Assembly: GCF_030546805.1 (NCBI RefSeq)
Contig: NZ_JAUOPC010000009.1
Coordinates: forward strand, 124,001 to 188,000
Direction of reading: 5' to 3'
DNA from: Cyclobacterium sp. 1_MG-2023
Lineage (GTDB): Bacteria; Bacteroidota; Bacteroidia; Cytophagales; Cyclobacteriaceae
Length of the DNA: 64,000 nt
Each line of letters begins with the position of its first letter. The first letter of the stretch is position 1. Of this stretch, positions 55,726 through 64,000 are shown one piece after another. The notes below the pieces were generated by a model that searched no databases, was not told where the DNA came from, and was given only the letters and a program-made list of their open reading frames with translations. Position numbers and translations under genes: made by a program.

Positions 55726-56279
55726 CTTTTAAGTTTAGAAAAGGACTCCAACACTGCCTCTTTCTGATTTTCATCCGAGACAATGGCTAGAAAACTTTCT
55801 TTTGAGGACTCATATTCACCTAAACCATAGTAAATTATGCCCTCGTAAAGGTTTTTCTTCTTTGCCAAAGGGGGAGGCAATTTATCAGATAAGTTTAATA
55901 TCTCTACTTTGGCGAAGAGAAATGATTTTTCTCGAATGAGGCTTTCAATTTTTTTAAAGGTAAAATCTGTTTTGGCCGTATCAGTTGCTGCTGCAAAGTA
56001 GGCGAGATCATAATACCTAGCCGCCGCGGAATAATCACCCAGTAAAAAATAACAGTCAGCAATATTTGGAAATACTTTTTGTTGAAAATCTTCATCCCCA
56101 AAAAACAGTACGCGCTGAAAGGCTGCAATTGCTTTTTCAGGTTGATTCAACTGCATGAGCTGCCGTCCAAAATCAAATGTTTGATGAATGGATTGCGCAT
56201 AGCTTAAAATCGGTGCAAGACAAAAAAAGCTAAAAATTAGAATAAAAGAGGTGCTCGATTTTATTTTGATGGAATTCAT
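55713..56279 (-). CDS. Exported TPR-like protein
   Basis: 188 aa. Signal peptide ending LSYA-Q (~29), then TPR-like helical pairs (QPEKAIAAFQRVLFFGDEDF, ADCYFLLGDYSAAARYYDLAY, GIIYYGLGEYESSKESFLAI). Likely a periplasmic scaffold. Its start overlaps the preceding gene by 50 bases, unusually long, which suggests translational coupling or a later start. Confidence 0.7.
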   Translation of the reverse strand: MNSIKIKSSTSFILIFSFFCLAPILSYAQSIHQTFDFGRQLMQLNQPEKAIAAFQRVLFFGDEDFQQKVFPNIADCYFLLGDYSAAARYYDLAYFAAATDTAKTDFTFKKIESLIREKSFLFAKVEILNLSDKLPPPLAKKKNLYEGIIYYGLGEYESSKESFLAIVSDENQKEAVLESFSKLKRWKR

Positions 56280-57057
56280 CCTTTTTAAGATTAATCAATT
56301 TTGCAGACTTGTGTGATCCAAAAACATTACCAATATGGAAGCCAAAAGAGATAGAGGCAAAAATCCACCCTCTAACACTTTCAACACCTTGTTTTTGGAA
56401 GGCTCTTTGAGCTTGCCATGCAGTGGTGCCAACGAAAAGAAGTGCTACTAAACCATCCTTCCAATCTCCGGTATAAATTTTTCCTGAACCGGGAATGATA
56501 GTGGACATCACTGCTGCCAGTGCCGGGCTTTTTCTTTTTTCATCTAGCGCTTGCTTAGAAATTGCCATGTATTTTTGGGCAGACTGAAAATTATTGTTTT
56601 CAAGAAGGCTGTAGCTTTCATAGGCAGATTTCCATTCATATCTCAGGGCATCAGAAGTTCCCGAATAAAAGTATCGCTCTTGGGCTTGAAGGTTGGTATT
56701 GTTTTCTGAAAAGGATTTTGCTTCATTGAACTGCTTGTTCTTAAATAGCAAAGCCAAGTATTCAAAAGCCAGTTCACTCGGCACGGTATTTTCATTCGGG
56801 TAAAGATTTAAAGCCCTGTTTATTCCCGTTTCCCACAATTCTGCTTCCCAATAAACAGTCAAAAGGTCTTTTTCTAAAGACAAATTGCCCGGCTTCATGT
56901 ATACAAGTCTTTCATATTCAGGGATTGCAAGGTTGAATTGATTCGTTTGTCTCAGGTAACTTGCAAAAGCTGCAGAATTATCGAAATCGTACAAATTTTG
57001 ACTATATCCGGTAAGTGCAAACAAAGGCAGTACGATTACTGCTAACAAATACTTCAT
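56230..57057 (-). CDS. Exported TPR protein with C-terminal membrane module
   Basis: 275 aa from the ATG at 57057 (MKYLLAVIVL), whose ATGA overlaps the YidD stop; an earlier ATG at 57096 is less likely because the signal peptide (ending TGYSQ) starts at MKYLL. TPR-like repeats (NLAIPEYERLVYMKPGNLSLEKDL, NENTVPSELAFEYLALLF) are followed at ~180-260 by the membrane module MSTIIPGSGKIYTGDWKDG. Shares that module with the 55399 protein. Confidence 0.75.
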   Translation of the reverse strand: MKYLLAVIVLPLFALTGYSQNLYDFDNSAAFASYLRQTNQFNLAIPEYERLVYMKPGNLSLEKDLLTVYWEAELWETGINRALNLYPNENTVPSELAFEYLALLFKNKQFNEAKSFSENNTNLQAQERYFYSGTSDALRYEWKSAYESYSLLENNNFQSAQKYMAISKQALDEKRKSPALAAVMSTIIPGSGKIYTGDWKDGLVALLFVGTTAWQAQRAFQKQGVESVRGWIFASISFGFHIGNVFGSHKSAKLINLKKDEFHQNKIEHLFYSNF

Positions 57058-57458
57058 TTCAATTCGTCTATCATTAAGGTTCGGTCTTCTGTCCAAGCAT
57101 ATTTTTCAGGGCTTAAACCGTTGCACCTTGTCAACCTATCCATTGTATTCGCTGTCCCTAGCAATACCCCATATTTTTTTACTGCCAATAAGCCGTATTC
57201 TGAACATGAGGGGTAGAACACGCAATTTGACCCATCTTGGGAAGAGATGAAATTTTTGTAAACCTTGAACAATCCCGAGAAAACTGTTTCAATCTCATTT
57301 TTGTTTTCTTCAGCTGCCTTATAATGAACTTCCTTCTTTTTTTCAGCAAGCAAATCTTTGTATGCCAACACTTCATTATTGGATTGAGCGGAGGTTAGTC
57401 CGATAAAACTACAGATCAGGAAGCTTGTAATCGTAAATAATTTCATTTCCTTTTTCAT
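57054..57458 (-). CDS. yidD: YidD-family membrane insertion factor with N-terminal extension
   Basis: About 134 aa. The conserved core is CVFYPSCSEYGLLAVKKYGVLLG...TMDRLTRCN (YidD signature with three Cys). The C-terminus is short. Unusually, ~60 residues precede the core, beginning with a signal-peptide-like stretch (LFTITSFLICSFIGLTSAQ) that would export the protein, whereas normal YidD (~70-85 aa) is cytoplasmic-membrane associated. ATGs at 57470, 57458 and 57446 are possible. Follows the LolA-like gene with overlap. Confidence 0.8.
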   Translation of the reverse strand: MKKEMKLFTITSFLICSFIGLTSAQSNNEVLAYKDLLAEKKKEVHYKAAEENKNEIETVFSGLFKVYKNFISSQDGSNCVFYPSCSEYGLLAVKKYGVLLGTANTMDRLTRCNGLSPEKYAWTEDRTLMIDELK

Positions 57459-58104
57459 TGATAACCACATTTTTATAAGAAGTGACTTGGTAATTTTGGC
57501 CCTTTTCGTGATAATTTATTTGGGTAATTTCTGTTGGGACTTCACAACCTGATACGTTAATGTAATTTTTGTAAAATTGTTTGCTCAACAAATCGTTATC
57601 AGGGTTGTAAAAAACTATGGCTTGTAATTTTTTGTCCAAATTAGACATGACAACCTTACCCAAAGAACTTTTTACTCTTTCTTCCTGAGGCTCCCAAGTG
57701 GTTAAAATTTGTTCTTCTTTTTTGGCAACATCTATTATGGTATAACCACTGTTTTTCAGCCCGAAATTTGCCAATTGTCCAGACAAGGTAAAGTGAAAGA
57801 AGGAAGAGTTAGGAATTACAAATGAAGATGTTTTGCCCAATAATTCACTGGATTGGAATCGATATAGGGTAGTGTCTTTCAACACCCAAGTTTCCGGTTC
57901 AGGAAAGGAGATGTCATAGATTATTTTCTCTGCCGAGAGATCATAATAGACCTTCCCCATAATTAATCTGGACGTTCCATCTGAAATTTTTTCCTTGATT
58001 GAAAAGTCCGCACTTATTCTAAAAAACTGTTGCCCAAAATTAATTTCGGGCAACAGTGTAAATATCAGTAGTATTAGTATAGGTTTTTTCAGAAGAAAAC
58101 GCAT
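57409..58104 (-). CDS. Periplasmic LolA-like lipoprotein carrier
   Basis: 231 aa from the ATG at 58104 (MRFLLKKPILILL); its A overlaps the TAA of the upstream gene, which fixes the start. Signal peptide ending INFG-Q. The single beta-sheet domain reads FFRISADFSIKEKISDGTSRLIMGKVYYDLSAEK in order (motif core LIMGKVYYD) and KLQAIVFYNPDND, as in LolA/outer-membrane lipoprotein sorting proteins. Probably works with the other exported proteins of this operon. Confidence 0.72.
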   Translation of the reverse strand: MRFLLKKPILILLIFTLLPEINFGQQFFRISADFSIKEKISDGTSRLIMGKVYYDLSAEKIIYDISFPEPETWVLKDTTLYRFQSSELLGKTSSFVIPNSSFFHFTLSGQLANFGLKNSGYTIIDVAKKEEQILTTWEPQEERVKSSLGKVVMSNLDKKLQAIVFYNPDNDLLSKQFYKNYINVSGCEVPTEITQINYHEKGQNYQVTSYKNVVINEKGNEIIYDYKLPDL

Positions 58105-58550
58105 TAAAATGGATAAGCAGAAAAAGCAAATATATAAGACGCAGCTACTAAAAGGGCGTAAACACCACCTAAGGCTACGCAACCCCAAATTGCTTTTCTA
58201 GTTTGATCCTTGTCTTCAGCATCTAAATGTACAATAGCAATACCAATTGGCCCCAATACACAACCCCATAAGAAGGATGGTATGCCGGCCACTGGGTGGT
58301 CACCTGCATTGACTGCAAAGTTGTTCAACATGTCTGCATCTAGGTTTACATTCAAACCATTGTTCTGAGCAATCACTTCTTTCAAAGTAACCCCTTCATT
58401 GGAAAGAACATATTCTTCCAATTGATCAAGATCTGAAAATTGAGCTTCAATAAGTGCCGAATTGAAGTCCAAAACATCAGGTTTAATTTCTTCTCCAAAG
58501 GAGATTCCCGTTATTAAAAACGGGACAAGGAATGCGATAATTTTTTTCAT
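58104..58550 (-). CDS. Exported protein with two C-terminal membrane helices, first gene of the YidD operon
   Basis: 148 aa. Signal peptide ending ISFG-E (~20), a helical acidic segment (FNSALIEAQFSDLDQLEEYV), then a hydrophobic C-terminal pair (FLWGCVLGPIGIAIVHL, WGCVALGGVYALLVAASYIFAF). Start of a tightly overlapped series 58104, 57409, 57054, 56230, 55713, 55399. Function unknown. Confidence 0.72.
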   Translation of the reverse strand: MKKIIAFLVPFLITGISFGEEIKPDVLDFNSALIEAQFSDLDQLEEYVLSNEGVTLKEVIAQNNGLNVNLDADMLNNFAVNAGDHPVAGIPSFLWGCVLGPIGIAIVHLDAEDKDQTRKAIWGCVALGGVYALLVAASYIFAFSAYPF

Positions 58551-59292
58551 AATATAGATTTATTAAAGATTTGGATTATAAAGATATCAAAAAATCTATA
58601 TAATGGGCATTGTTTGAGAAATATTAAACTAGTTCATTCATGAAATTTAATTTCTTAATTTATAAGCGTAGTCATTTTATGTATTCATGTCAAAAAGAGA
58701 CTTTGGTGCCTAAGCTTGTGCTGGGTGTGTAGTTTGTAGTCCAATGTCTCAATCTTTTGGCAGTGGCAAATAAGTATTAAATGGGTTTCCAAGTTGAAAT
58801 GCCTCCCTATTCAGTTTCTAAGGACTTGTTTGGTTTGAAGAATTTCTTTAATTAAGGAATCAAAAATTTTTCTTTTCTTAGAAAGTTAGGGTTTTTTCTT
58901 TAATCAAAAATTCTCAATATAAGTTTAAGGAATAGTATTTAATTGCAATTAAATAATAAAAATATAACATCATATTAATATTATATAACTCTGAAAAAGT
59001 AATAAATAAATATGTAGCATTTATGTTCCTTCTAAATATAACCCGAATTGTTTTACTTACTGAATTTAGATGAATTGGCAGAAATTTTTCAATGAATTCT
59101 TTTGCTACCTGAGCATCTAGCTTGATTGTTTTGGTCATTCATTAATATTTGATAATTGTGAGGGGATAAAAGATTGATGAAAATAAATATTAGGGGTTTA
59201 TGTCATGATATTTAATTATTATTTAGATTTATAATCCTTCTTAATTTAATGAACTTAAGTGTCTATTCTTTGTGCCAACTATTTTATACGAT
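58551..59292. other. AT-rich gap between the YidD operon and the DUF6252-like lipoprotein
   Basis: 742 bases. A weak minus-strand ORF (58914-59138) is the only coding candidate. No tRNA, repeat or strong promoter recognised. Confidence 0.4.
58914..59138 (-). CDS. Doubtful small ORF
   Basis: 74 codons. The first ~35 residues look protein-like (MTKTIKLDAQVAKEFIEKFLP), while the rest turns into AT-driven Tyr/Ile/Asn. Possibly the 5' remnant of a decayed gene. No family. Confidence 0.25.
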   Translation of the reverse strand: MTKTIKLDAQVAKEFIEKFLPIHLNSVSKTIRVIFRRNINATYLFITFSELYNINMMLYFYYLIAIKYYSLNLY

Positions 59293-59883
59293 ATGAAATT
59301 ACAGAAAAAATACCCATACCTTTTATTTGCAATGTTATTGATGATTTTTAGTAGTTGTGATCTTTCAGAGGTTTTTGAGGATGAAGATGACATGGATGAT
59401 TCCGAAGCTCAGATTATGACTGCAAAAATTAATGGGGAGGCCTTTAGCGCGGTGGAATCTGATGACACCCTTATCCAACTTGATGAAGTTGAGGGGGATT
59501 TAGATTTAAATGGAGATGTATTTGAAATAAGCATTTCCGGCTTAGATTTTGGCCAAAGTTATTTGACAACGATTACATTATCTCTACAAGGAGATGATTA
59601 TCCAAGTCTAATGGAAGGGAGTCAATTTGTTGGCTTTACTCAGGAAAACCTTTCAAGTGGAGATCCTTCAGGTGCTGCCGGTGTGGTGGCCAAAGTATCT
59701 CTGGATGGCGATACTGAATTAGGTGGAATTACTTTGTTTGTTGGCACAATTGACGTAGAAATAACGAAGCTCGACAAGGAAAATGAATTGATTTCCGGAG
59801 TGTTTTCTTTTGTGGCTTATGATGAGGACAATGATACAGATATTATTGTAACTGATGGGGTTTTTACGAATGTTGAGTTTTAA
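59293..59883 (+). CDS. Acidic lipoprotein (DUF6252-like)
   Basis: 196 aa from the ATG at 59293 (MKLQKKYPY); an upstream GTG at 59272 is less likely. Lipobox FSSC, then a very acidic stretch ([15 protein letters not shown]) as in surface-export signals (S/K-D-D-E) of Bacteroidota lipoproteins, then a beta-sandwich domain ([42 protein letters not shown]). Unknown function. Its stop overlaps queG by 4 bases, convergent. Confidence 0.75.
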   Translation: MKLQKKYPYLLFAMLLMIFSSCDLSEVFEDEDDMDDSEAQIMTAKINGEAFSAVESDDTLIQLDEVEGDLDLNGDVFEISISGLDFGQSYLTTITLSLQGDDYPSLMEGSQFVGFTQENLSSGDPSGAAGVVAKVSLDGDTELGGITLFVGTIDVEITKLDKENELISGVFSFVAYDEDNDTDIIVTDGVFTNVEF

Positions 59884-60812
59884 GAGGATTTCTTTTTGAC
59901 AAAGTGAATGTTCCTTTGGAAACCTTCCCATTTGGTTCTTTTTAAAGCTGAGCGCTTAAATACCTTATTAAAAGTTTCTTTTGTCATTTCTTCCCATGCT
60001 GATTTTTCTAAATCAGGATGAGGAAGAAATGCTTCTTCTTGGTGCGGTTTTGAAAATCTATTCCAAGGACATACGTCTTGGCAAATGTCACAACCGAATA
60101 CCCAATTCTCCATCTTTCCTTTAAAATCTTCAGGAATAGCCTCTTTGAGTTCTATGGTCAAGTAAGATATGCATTTGGAACCATCGATTAAATTGTCTTG
60201 AAGGATAGCATCTGTTGGGCAAGCATCTAGGCATCTGGTGCAAGTTCCGCAAAAATCTTTAGTGGATGGATTGTCATAGATCAAAGGTAAATCGATGATT
60301 AGCTCCGCTAAAAAGAAAAAACTACCTGAGGATTTGTTTAGCAGTAAGCTGTTTTTTCCTTTCCAGCCTAAACCTGCCTTTACGGCCCATTGTCTTTCCA
60401 TCACAGGTGCGCTGTCTACAAACACCCTTCCATTTACCTCACCAATCTCTTCCTGTAAGCATTTTAAGAATTCCTTCAATTTGTCCTTAATCACAAAGTG
60501 ATAATCTTCCCCATAAGCATATTTTGCAATTTTGAGCGAATCCCTGCTTTCATCCAATGTGTGCTGTGGGTAATAGTTAAACATTAAGCTTACTACAGAT
60601 TTTGCACCTTCCACTAGTTTTCTTGGATCTAGTCTTTTGTCAAAATGGTTGGCCATATAGGCCATTTTTCCATGGTAATTTTTGTTCAACCAATTTTCCA
60701 GCTTTGGGGCCTCCTCTTCTAAAAAAGTAGCTTCAGCAATTCCACAATAGTCAAAACCGAGTTTTGATGCTGTTTTTTTGACTATTTGTGTATGCTTTTC
60801 AATTGTACTCAA
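59880..60812 (-). CDS. queG: Epoxyqueuosine reductase
   Basis: 310 aa, cytoplasmic cobalamin- and Fe-S-dependent enzyme making queuosine in tRNA. Two [4Fe-4S] motifs, [16 protein letters not shown] and [12 protein letters not shown]-terminal DYCGIAEA and [25 protein letters not shown]-type block (core [12 protein letters not shown]). C-terminal HEAT extension of longer QueG proteins is absent, common in Bacteroidota. Confidence 0.94.
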   Translation of the reverse strand: MSTIEKHTQIVKKTASKLGFDYCGIAEATFLEEEAPKLENWLNKNYHGKMAYMANHFDKRLDPRKLVEGAKSVVSLMFNYYPQHTLDESRDSLKIAKYAYGEDYHFVIKDKLKEFLKCLQEEIGEVNGRVFVDSAPVMERQWAVKAGLGWKGKNSLLLNKSSGSFFFLAELIIDLPLIYDNPSTKDFCGTCTRCLDACPTDAILQDNLIDGSKCISYLTIELKEAIPEDFKGKMENWVFGCDICQDVCPWNRFSKPHQEEAFLPHPDLEKSAWEEMTKETFNKVFKRSALKRTKWEGFQRNIHFVKKKSS

Positions 60813-60844
60813 TGCTTGTGGTAATTAATTATTGTGTCATGACC

Positions 60845-61882
60845 CTAGCTTTCAAATAAATTACCTGACTGTCCCCCGGGCTTCGGTTTTATTTTAAGAT
60901 GGGTATAGGCAAGGTCGGTGGCTGTTCGGCCTCGACTGGTTCTTTTGAGGTAGCCCTCTTTTATTAGAAAAGGTTCATAGACCTCTTCTATGGTTTCAGC
61001 TTCTTCCCCACAAGCTGTGGCAATGGTAGAAATACCCACAGGACCCCCTGCAAATTTATTGATGATGGTAAGTAAGATTCTGTTGTCCATTTCATCTAGG
61101 CCATTCTGATCCACATCCAAAGCATTAAGGGCCATTTCAGCAATTTTTAACGTAATCCTTCCATCGCCTTTTATCTCTGCAAAATCTCTGGTTCGTCGCA
61201 ATAGGGTGTTGGCAATTCTCGGGGTGCCTCGGCTTCTTCTGGCAATTTCAAAGGCTGCTTCAGGATCCAAGGGGGTTCCCAAAATGGCCGCTGACCGGGT
61301 AACAATGGTTGACAATAAATGCGCATCGTAATATTCAAGCCGGGCATTGATGCCAAAACGTGCCCTTAAAGGAGAGGTAAGTAAACCGGATCTTGTGGTG
61401 GCTCCTACAAGCGTAAATGGGTTTAAATTTATTTGTACCGTTCTAGCATTGGGGCCTGAATCAAGCATGATGTCGATACGGAAATCCTCCATGGCAGAAT
61501 AAAGGTATTCTTCTACAATTGGATTCAATCGATGGATTTCATCTATAAACAACACATCCCCTTCCTCAAGGTTAGTGAGCAATCCGGCGAGATCTGAAGG
61601 CTTGTCCAAAACCGGTCCGGAGGTGATCTTTAGCGTAGATTCCAATTCATTGGCGATGATATGACTCAAGGTGGTCTTTCCAAGGCCGGGAGGTCCATGA
61701 AGTAAAACATGGTCCAGAGACTCACCTCTTTTTTTGGCAGCCAACACAAAGATTTGGATGTTTTCCACAGTCTTTTTCTGACCTGTGAAATCATCAAAAC
61801 TTAGGGGTCTTAGTGCTTTTTCTATTTCCTTGTCTCCAGGGCTTAAGCTTTCCTGATCACCACGCAGATATTCTTCTCTCAT
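60845..61882 (-). CDS. ruvB: Holliday junction branch-migration ATPase RuvB
   Basis: 345 aa. Walker [12 protein letters not shown], Walker [10 protein letters not shown], sensor I GATTRSG, arginine finger region SPLRARFGI, and C-terminal winged helix ([22 protein letters not shown] in family form, core RTSRGRTAT). Complete. TATATTTG at 61902-61909 on the minus strand may be its -7 promoter element. Confidence 0.97.
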   Translation of the reverse strand: MREEYLRGDQESLSPGDKEIEKALRPLSFDDFTGQKKTVENIQIFVLAAKKRGESLDHVLLHGPPGLGKTTLSHIIANELESTLKITSGPVLDKPSDLAGLLTNLEEGDVLFIDEIHRLNPIVEEYLYSAMEDFRIDIMLDSGPNARTVQINLNPFTLVGATTRSGLLTSPLRARFGINARLEYYDAHLLSTIVTRSAAILGTPLDPEAAFEIARRSRGTPRIANTLLRRTRDFAEIKGDGRITLKIAEMALNALDVDQNGLDEMDNRILLTIINKFAGGPVGISTIATACGEEAETIEEVYEPFLIKEGYLKRTSRGRTATDLAYTHLKIKPKPGGQSGNLFES

Positions 61883-62039
61883 ATGAACCTTCTATGTCCC
61901 ACAAATATAGAAAAATCATTGAAGCTTTTCAGGTTTTAAAGGGTTTCCGCAGAAACACGAATTAAGGTTAATGACCAAAAGTAATGAGCAATTGAAAAAA
62001 TAGAATTAACTTTCGGAAAATTAAAACTGGCATTGTTTT

Positions 62040-63098
62040 ATGCGAAAATCAGCCAAAAAAAATATCATTTACAGCATTTTGTTACTGTTGGTGGTGTTTA
62101 TGGTTTACCTCTACAGACAAAATAAAGAAACTGCAGTTTCTACAGATACATCCCATCCCAAAATGGTTTTGAGTGGAAAGACCATGGGTACCACTTATAG
62201 GATTGTCTATTTAGACCAAGGAGGGCGTAATTTAAAAAAAGAAATTGATTCTATTCTCGTTGATTTTAACCAGTCTCTTTCTACCTATATTCCGGATTCC
62301 GAGCTTAGTAGACTCAATAGGTTTGATTCTCTTGTTTTTGAATCTGACTATTTTTATCCGGTATTAAAAACCAGTAAAGAGGTGTTTTCAGTTACCGATG
62401 GCGCTTTTGACCCAACCATTGGACCCTTGGTTAATGCTTGGGGTTTTGGTCCGGATGGTCCCTCCTTGCAAGATAGTTTAGGGGTGACACAGTTATTGGA
62501 ACAGGTAGGCTTTGAGAACTTAGATTTTGATGAAAAAGGAGTTAAGAAGTCCAATACCGATATTTACCTTGATTTTAGTGCCATAGCAAAAGGATACGGA
62601 GTTGATGTAGTTGCCGATTTTTTAAAAGAAATGGGCATAGAAAATTTCCTTGTAGAGATAGGTGGTGAATTGGCAGGAAATGGAGTGAATGACAAAGGTG
62701 AATTATGGAAAGTGGGTGTGTCTCATCCGGATGAAGAAGGCCTGGCCAATGAAATCTATAGTATAGTTGCTCTTGAAAACAAAGGTTTGGCCACTTCAGG
62801 CAACTACCGTAATTTTTATGTCAAAGACGGTATAAAATATTCTCATACAATCAGTCCATTTACAGGCTATCCTGTAGTGCATCGTTTGTTAAGTGCTACG
62901 GTGGTGGCAGATGATTGTATTATAGCCGATGCCTATGCTACAGCCTTTATGGTTTTGGGATTAGAGCGAGCAAAGGAAATACAAAAAACGGTGGAAGGTA
63001 TAGAGATCTTTCTTATCTTTAATGATGACCAAGGCCAAATTCAATCCTACGTTAGTGATGGTCTCGCTCCATTTTTGACTACCGTTGGGGCTAAATAA
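62040..63098 (+). CDS. apbE: FAD:protein FMN transferase (ApbE family)
   Basis: 352 aa. N-terminal membrane anchor (IIYSILLLLVVFMVYLY), then the ApbE domain: GKTMGTTYRIVY, AFDPTIGPLVNAWGF, DFSAIAKGYGVDVV, GGELAGNG, SGNYRNFY, HTISPFTGYPV and DAYATAFMVLG. Attaches FMN to Thr/Ser of Rnf/Nqr-type targets on the outside of the inner membrane. Followed 22 bases later by the ZIP gene. Confidence 0.94.
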   Translation: MRKSAKKNIIYSILLLLVVFMVYLYRQNKETAVSTDTSHPKMVLSGKTMGTTYRIVYLDQGGRNLKKEIDSILVDFNQSLSTYIPDSELSRLNRFDSLVFESDYFYPVLKTSKEVFSVTDGAFDPTIGPLVNAWGFGPDGPSLQDSLGVTQLLEQVGFENLDFDEKGVKKSNTDIYLDFSAIAKGYGVDVVADFLKEMGIENFLVEIGGELAGNGVNDKGELWKVGVSHPDEEGLANEIYSIVALENKGLATSGNYRNFYVKDGIKYSHTISPFTGYPVVHRLLSATVVADDCIIADAYATAFMVLGLERAKEIQKTVEGIEIFLIFNDDQGQIQSYVSDGLAPFLTTVGAK

Positions 63099-63120
63099 CC
63101 CAAATAATCCAAGTTAAGAT

Positions 63121-63855
63121 ATGTTGTATGTACTTTTACTTTTTTTTGCTGCCTTGGGAGCAGGATTGGTTGCAATCGTAGTCCCCGGTTGGAATGAGAA
63201 AAGCTTTAAGCTGGCATTGATATTTGCCGGTGCCTATCTGTTTGCCATTACCATCCTGCATATTTTTCCGGAGCTTTTTGCCAATAAAGAGTCTGCCTAT
63301 TTTATGGGCTTGTATATTTTGCTTGGTTTTTTATTGCAGCAGGTGCTTGATTTTATGTCCTCGGGAATTGAACATGGGCATATTCATGACCATCATGGTC
63401 ACGGTGCTAGTAATACTGTATGGACATTGATGATTGGCTTGTTTTTGCATGCATTTCTGGAAGGGACATTGCTCTCAAAACAACCCATGCTTACAGGACA
63501 CCATCATGGCAGTGAAACCCTCCTCATGGGTATGATCATGCATAAGATGCCGGAGGCTTTTGCCTTGGCAGCAGTCTTATTGTCTCGGCTAAATAAAACA
63601 CATACAATTTTATTGTTGATCCTATTTGCCTTGGCCTCACCTCTAGGTATGCTATCTACAGATTTTCTCTTTGATCGGTCATTGATAGGTAGAGAAACAT
63701 TAGACATTTTGTTTGGGTTGGTAGCAGGTGGCTTTTTGCATATATCTACCATCATATTTTTTGAAAGCTCTCCCCAACATCGCTTTCAATTGCATAAATT
63801 ATTAATCATATTGTTGGCTTCTGTATTGGCCATTTTGACTGAGTTTATTGTTTGA
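63121..63855 (+). CDS. ZIP-family divalent metal transporter
   Basis: 244 aa, about eight helices. A His-rich loop (HGHIHDHHGHGASN) follows helix 3. Metal-site motifs are LFLHAFLEGTLL and MHKMPEAFALAAVL, the helix 4 and 5 HxxxE-type signatures. Inner-membrane zinc/iron uptake. Cotranscription with apbE is likely. Confidence 0.88.
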   Translation: MLYVLLLFFAALGAGLVAIVVPGWNEKSFKLALIFAGAYLFAITILHIFPELFANKESAYFMGLYILLGFLLQQVLDFMSSGIEHGHIHDHHGHGASNTVWTLMIGLFLHAFLEGTLLSKQPMLTGHHHGSETLLMGMIMHKMPEAFALAAVLLSRLNKTHTILLLILFALASPLGMLSTDFLFDRSLIGRETLDILFGLVAGGFLHISTIIFFESSPQHRFQLHKLLIILLASVLAILTEFIV

Positions 63856-63926
63856 GTTGTAAGCGGAGAGCGGTATTATTTGAATTGGCAGGATCTAAGA
63901 TTATATTTTTGGTTTAGCAGCTTATT

Positions 63927-64000
63927 CTACGAAGTAAGGAACCGGTCCGGAATTTGGGATAATTTACTGCCTTTTTTATTGCTTTTCACAAAGGAAATAT
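63927..64000 (-). CDS. Possible C-terminal end of a gene running off the window
   Basis: On the minus strand a frame reads ...SFVKSNKKGSKLSQIPDRFLTS and stops at 63927. Only ~24 codons are visible, so it may be chance. Confidence 0.2.
   Translation of the reverse strand, partial: ISFVKSNKKGSKLSQIPDRFLTS

Overview
The window looks like a chromosome segment of a free-living Bacteroidota, most likely order Cytophagales and near Cyclobacteriaceae (Cyclobacterium or Algoriphagus type). This is inferred from several things seen here: a SusC/SusD pair, TAnnTTTG-type promoter elements, an atpD-atpC pair with no other ATP synthase genes beside it, a long (394 aa) NusB heading a nusB-ytxH-DUF1573-yajC-ybbR-coaE operon, many SPI/SPII-exported proteins, and a moderately AT-rich base composition. 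No rRNA, tRNA, phage or CRISPR array was seen.

Region 1 (1-4180): the 5' part of dnaE, with a proofreading exonuclease fused to its N-terminus, on the minus strand; then a lipoprotein metallophosphatase and a small orphan FecR-like ORF. Region 2 (4284-26715) is the accessory heart of the window. A SusC/SusD outer-membrane importer pair ends in a strong terminator. A minus-strand catabolic and regulatory operon follows (ROK sugar kinase, MFS sugar permease, XylR/AraC regulator, unknown polytopic membrane protein). Diverging from it is a plus-strand series: purple-acid-type phosphatase, sialidase-fold lipoprotein, secreted YdjC deacetylase, second sialidase-fold protein, two mosaic copies of a 746-aa secreted propeller plus alpha-toroid protein, an HpcH/HpaI pyruvate aldolase and a MurQ etherase. 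Together they look like a glycan-utilization locus for an acidic or lactyl-bearing sugar (sialic-acid-like or MurNAc-like). The classical NanA, NanE, MurK and MurT partners are absent from the locus, so the substrate is open.

Region 3 (26749-37076) is housekeeping: atpCD, an NlpC/P60 lipoprotein, the nusB...coaE operon, a Leu/Glu-type dehydrogenase and an MsbA-like ABC exporter. Region 4 (37094-45174) holds an outer-membrane barrel, a DUF4838 secreted glycoside-hydrolase-like protein, and then a 1.6-kb array of about twelve degenerate ~110-120-bp AT-rich repeats surrounding a four-helix-bundle (S23/IVP, Avd-like) gene. After it come an AONS-like enzyme, an L-Ala-D/L-Glu epimerase and an M14 carboxypeptidase, which fit murein-peptide recycling.

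Region 5 (45327-64000) is mainly core: a methyltransferase, radA, polA, small membrane and unknown proteins, gltX, a PorT-like barrel, a tightly overlapped six-gene envelope operon containing YidD, a lipoprotein, queG, ruvB, an ApbE-family flavin transferase and a ZIP metal transporter.

The best candidates for something undescribed are the S23 gene inside its repeat array (39881-41507), the atypical sialidase-fold/aldolase/MurQ locus (14042-26715), and the gene-converted 746-aa pair within that locus.
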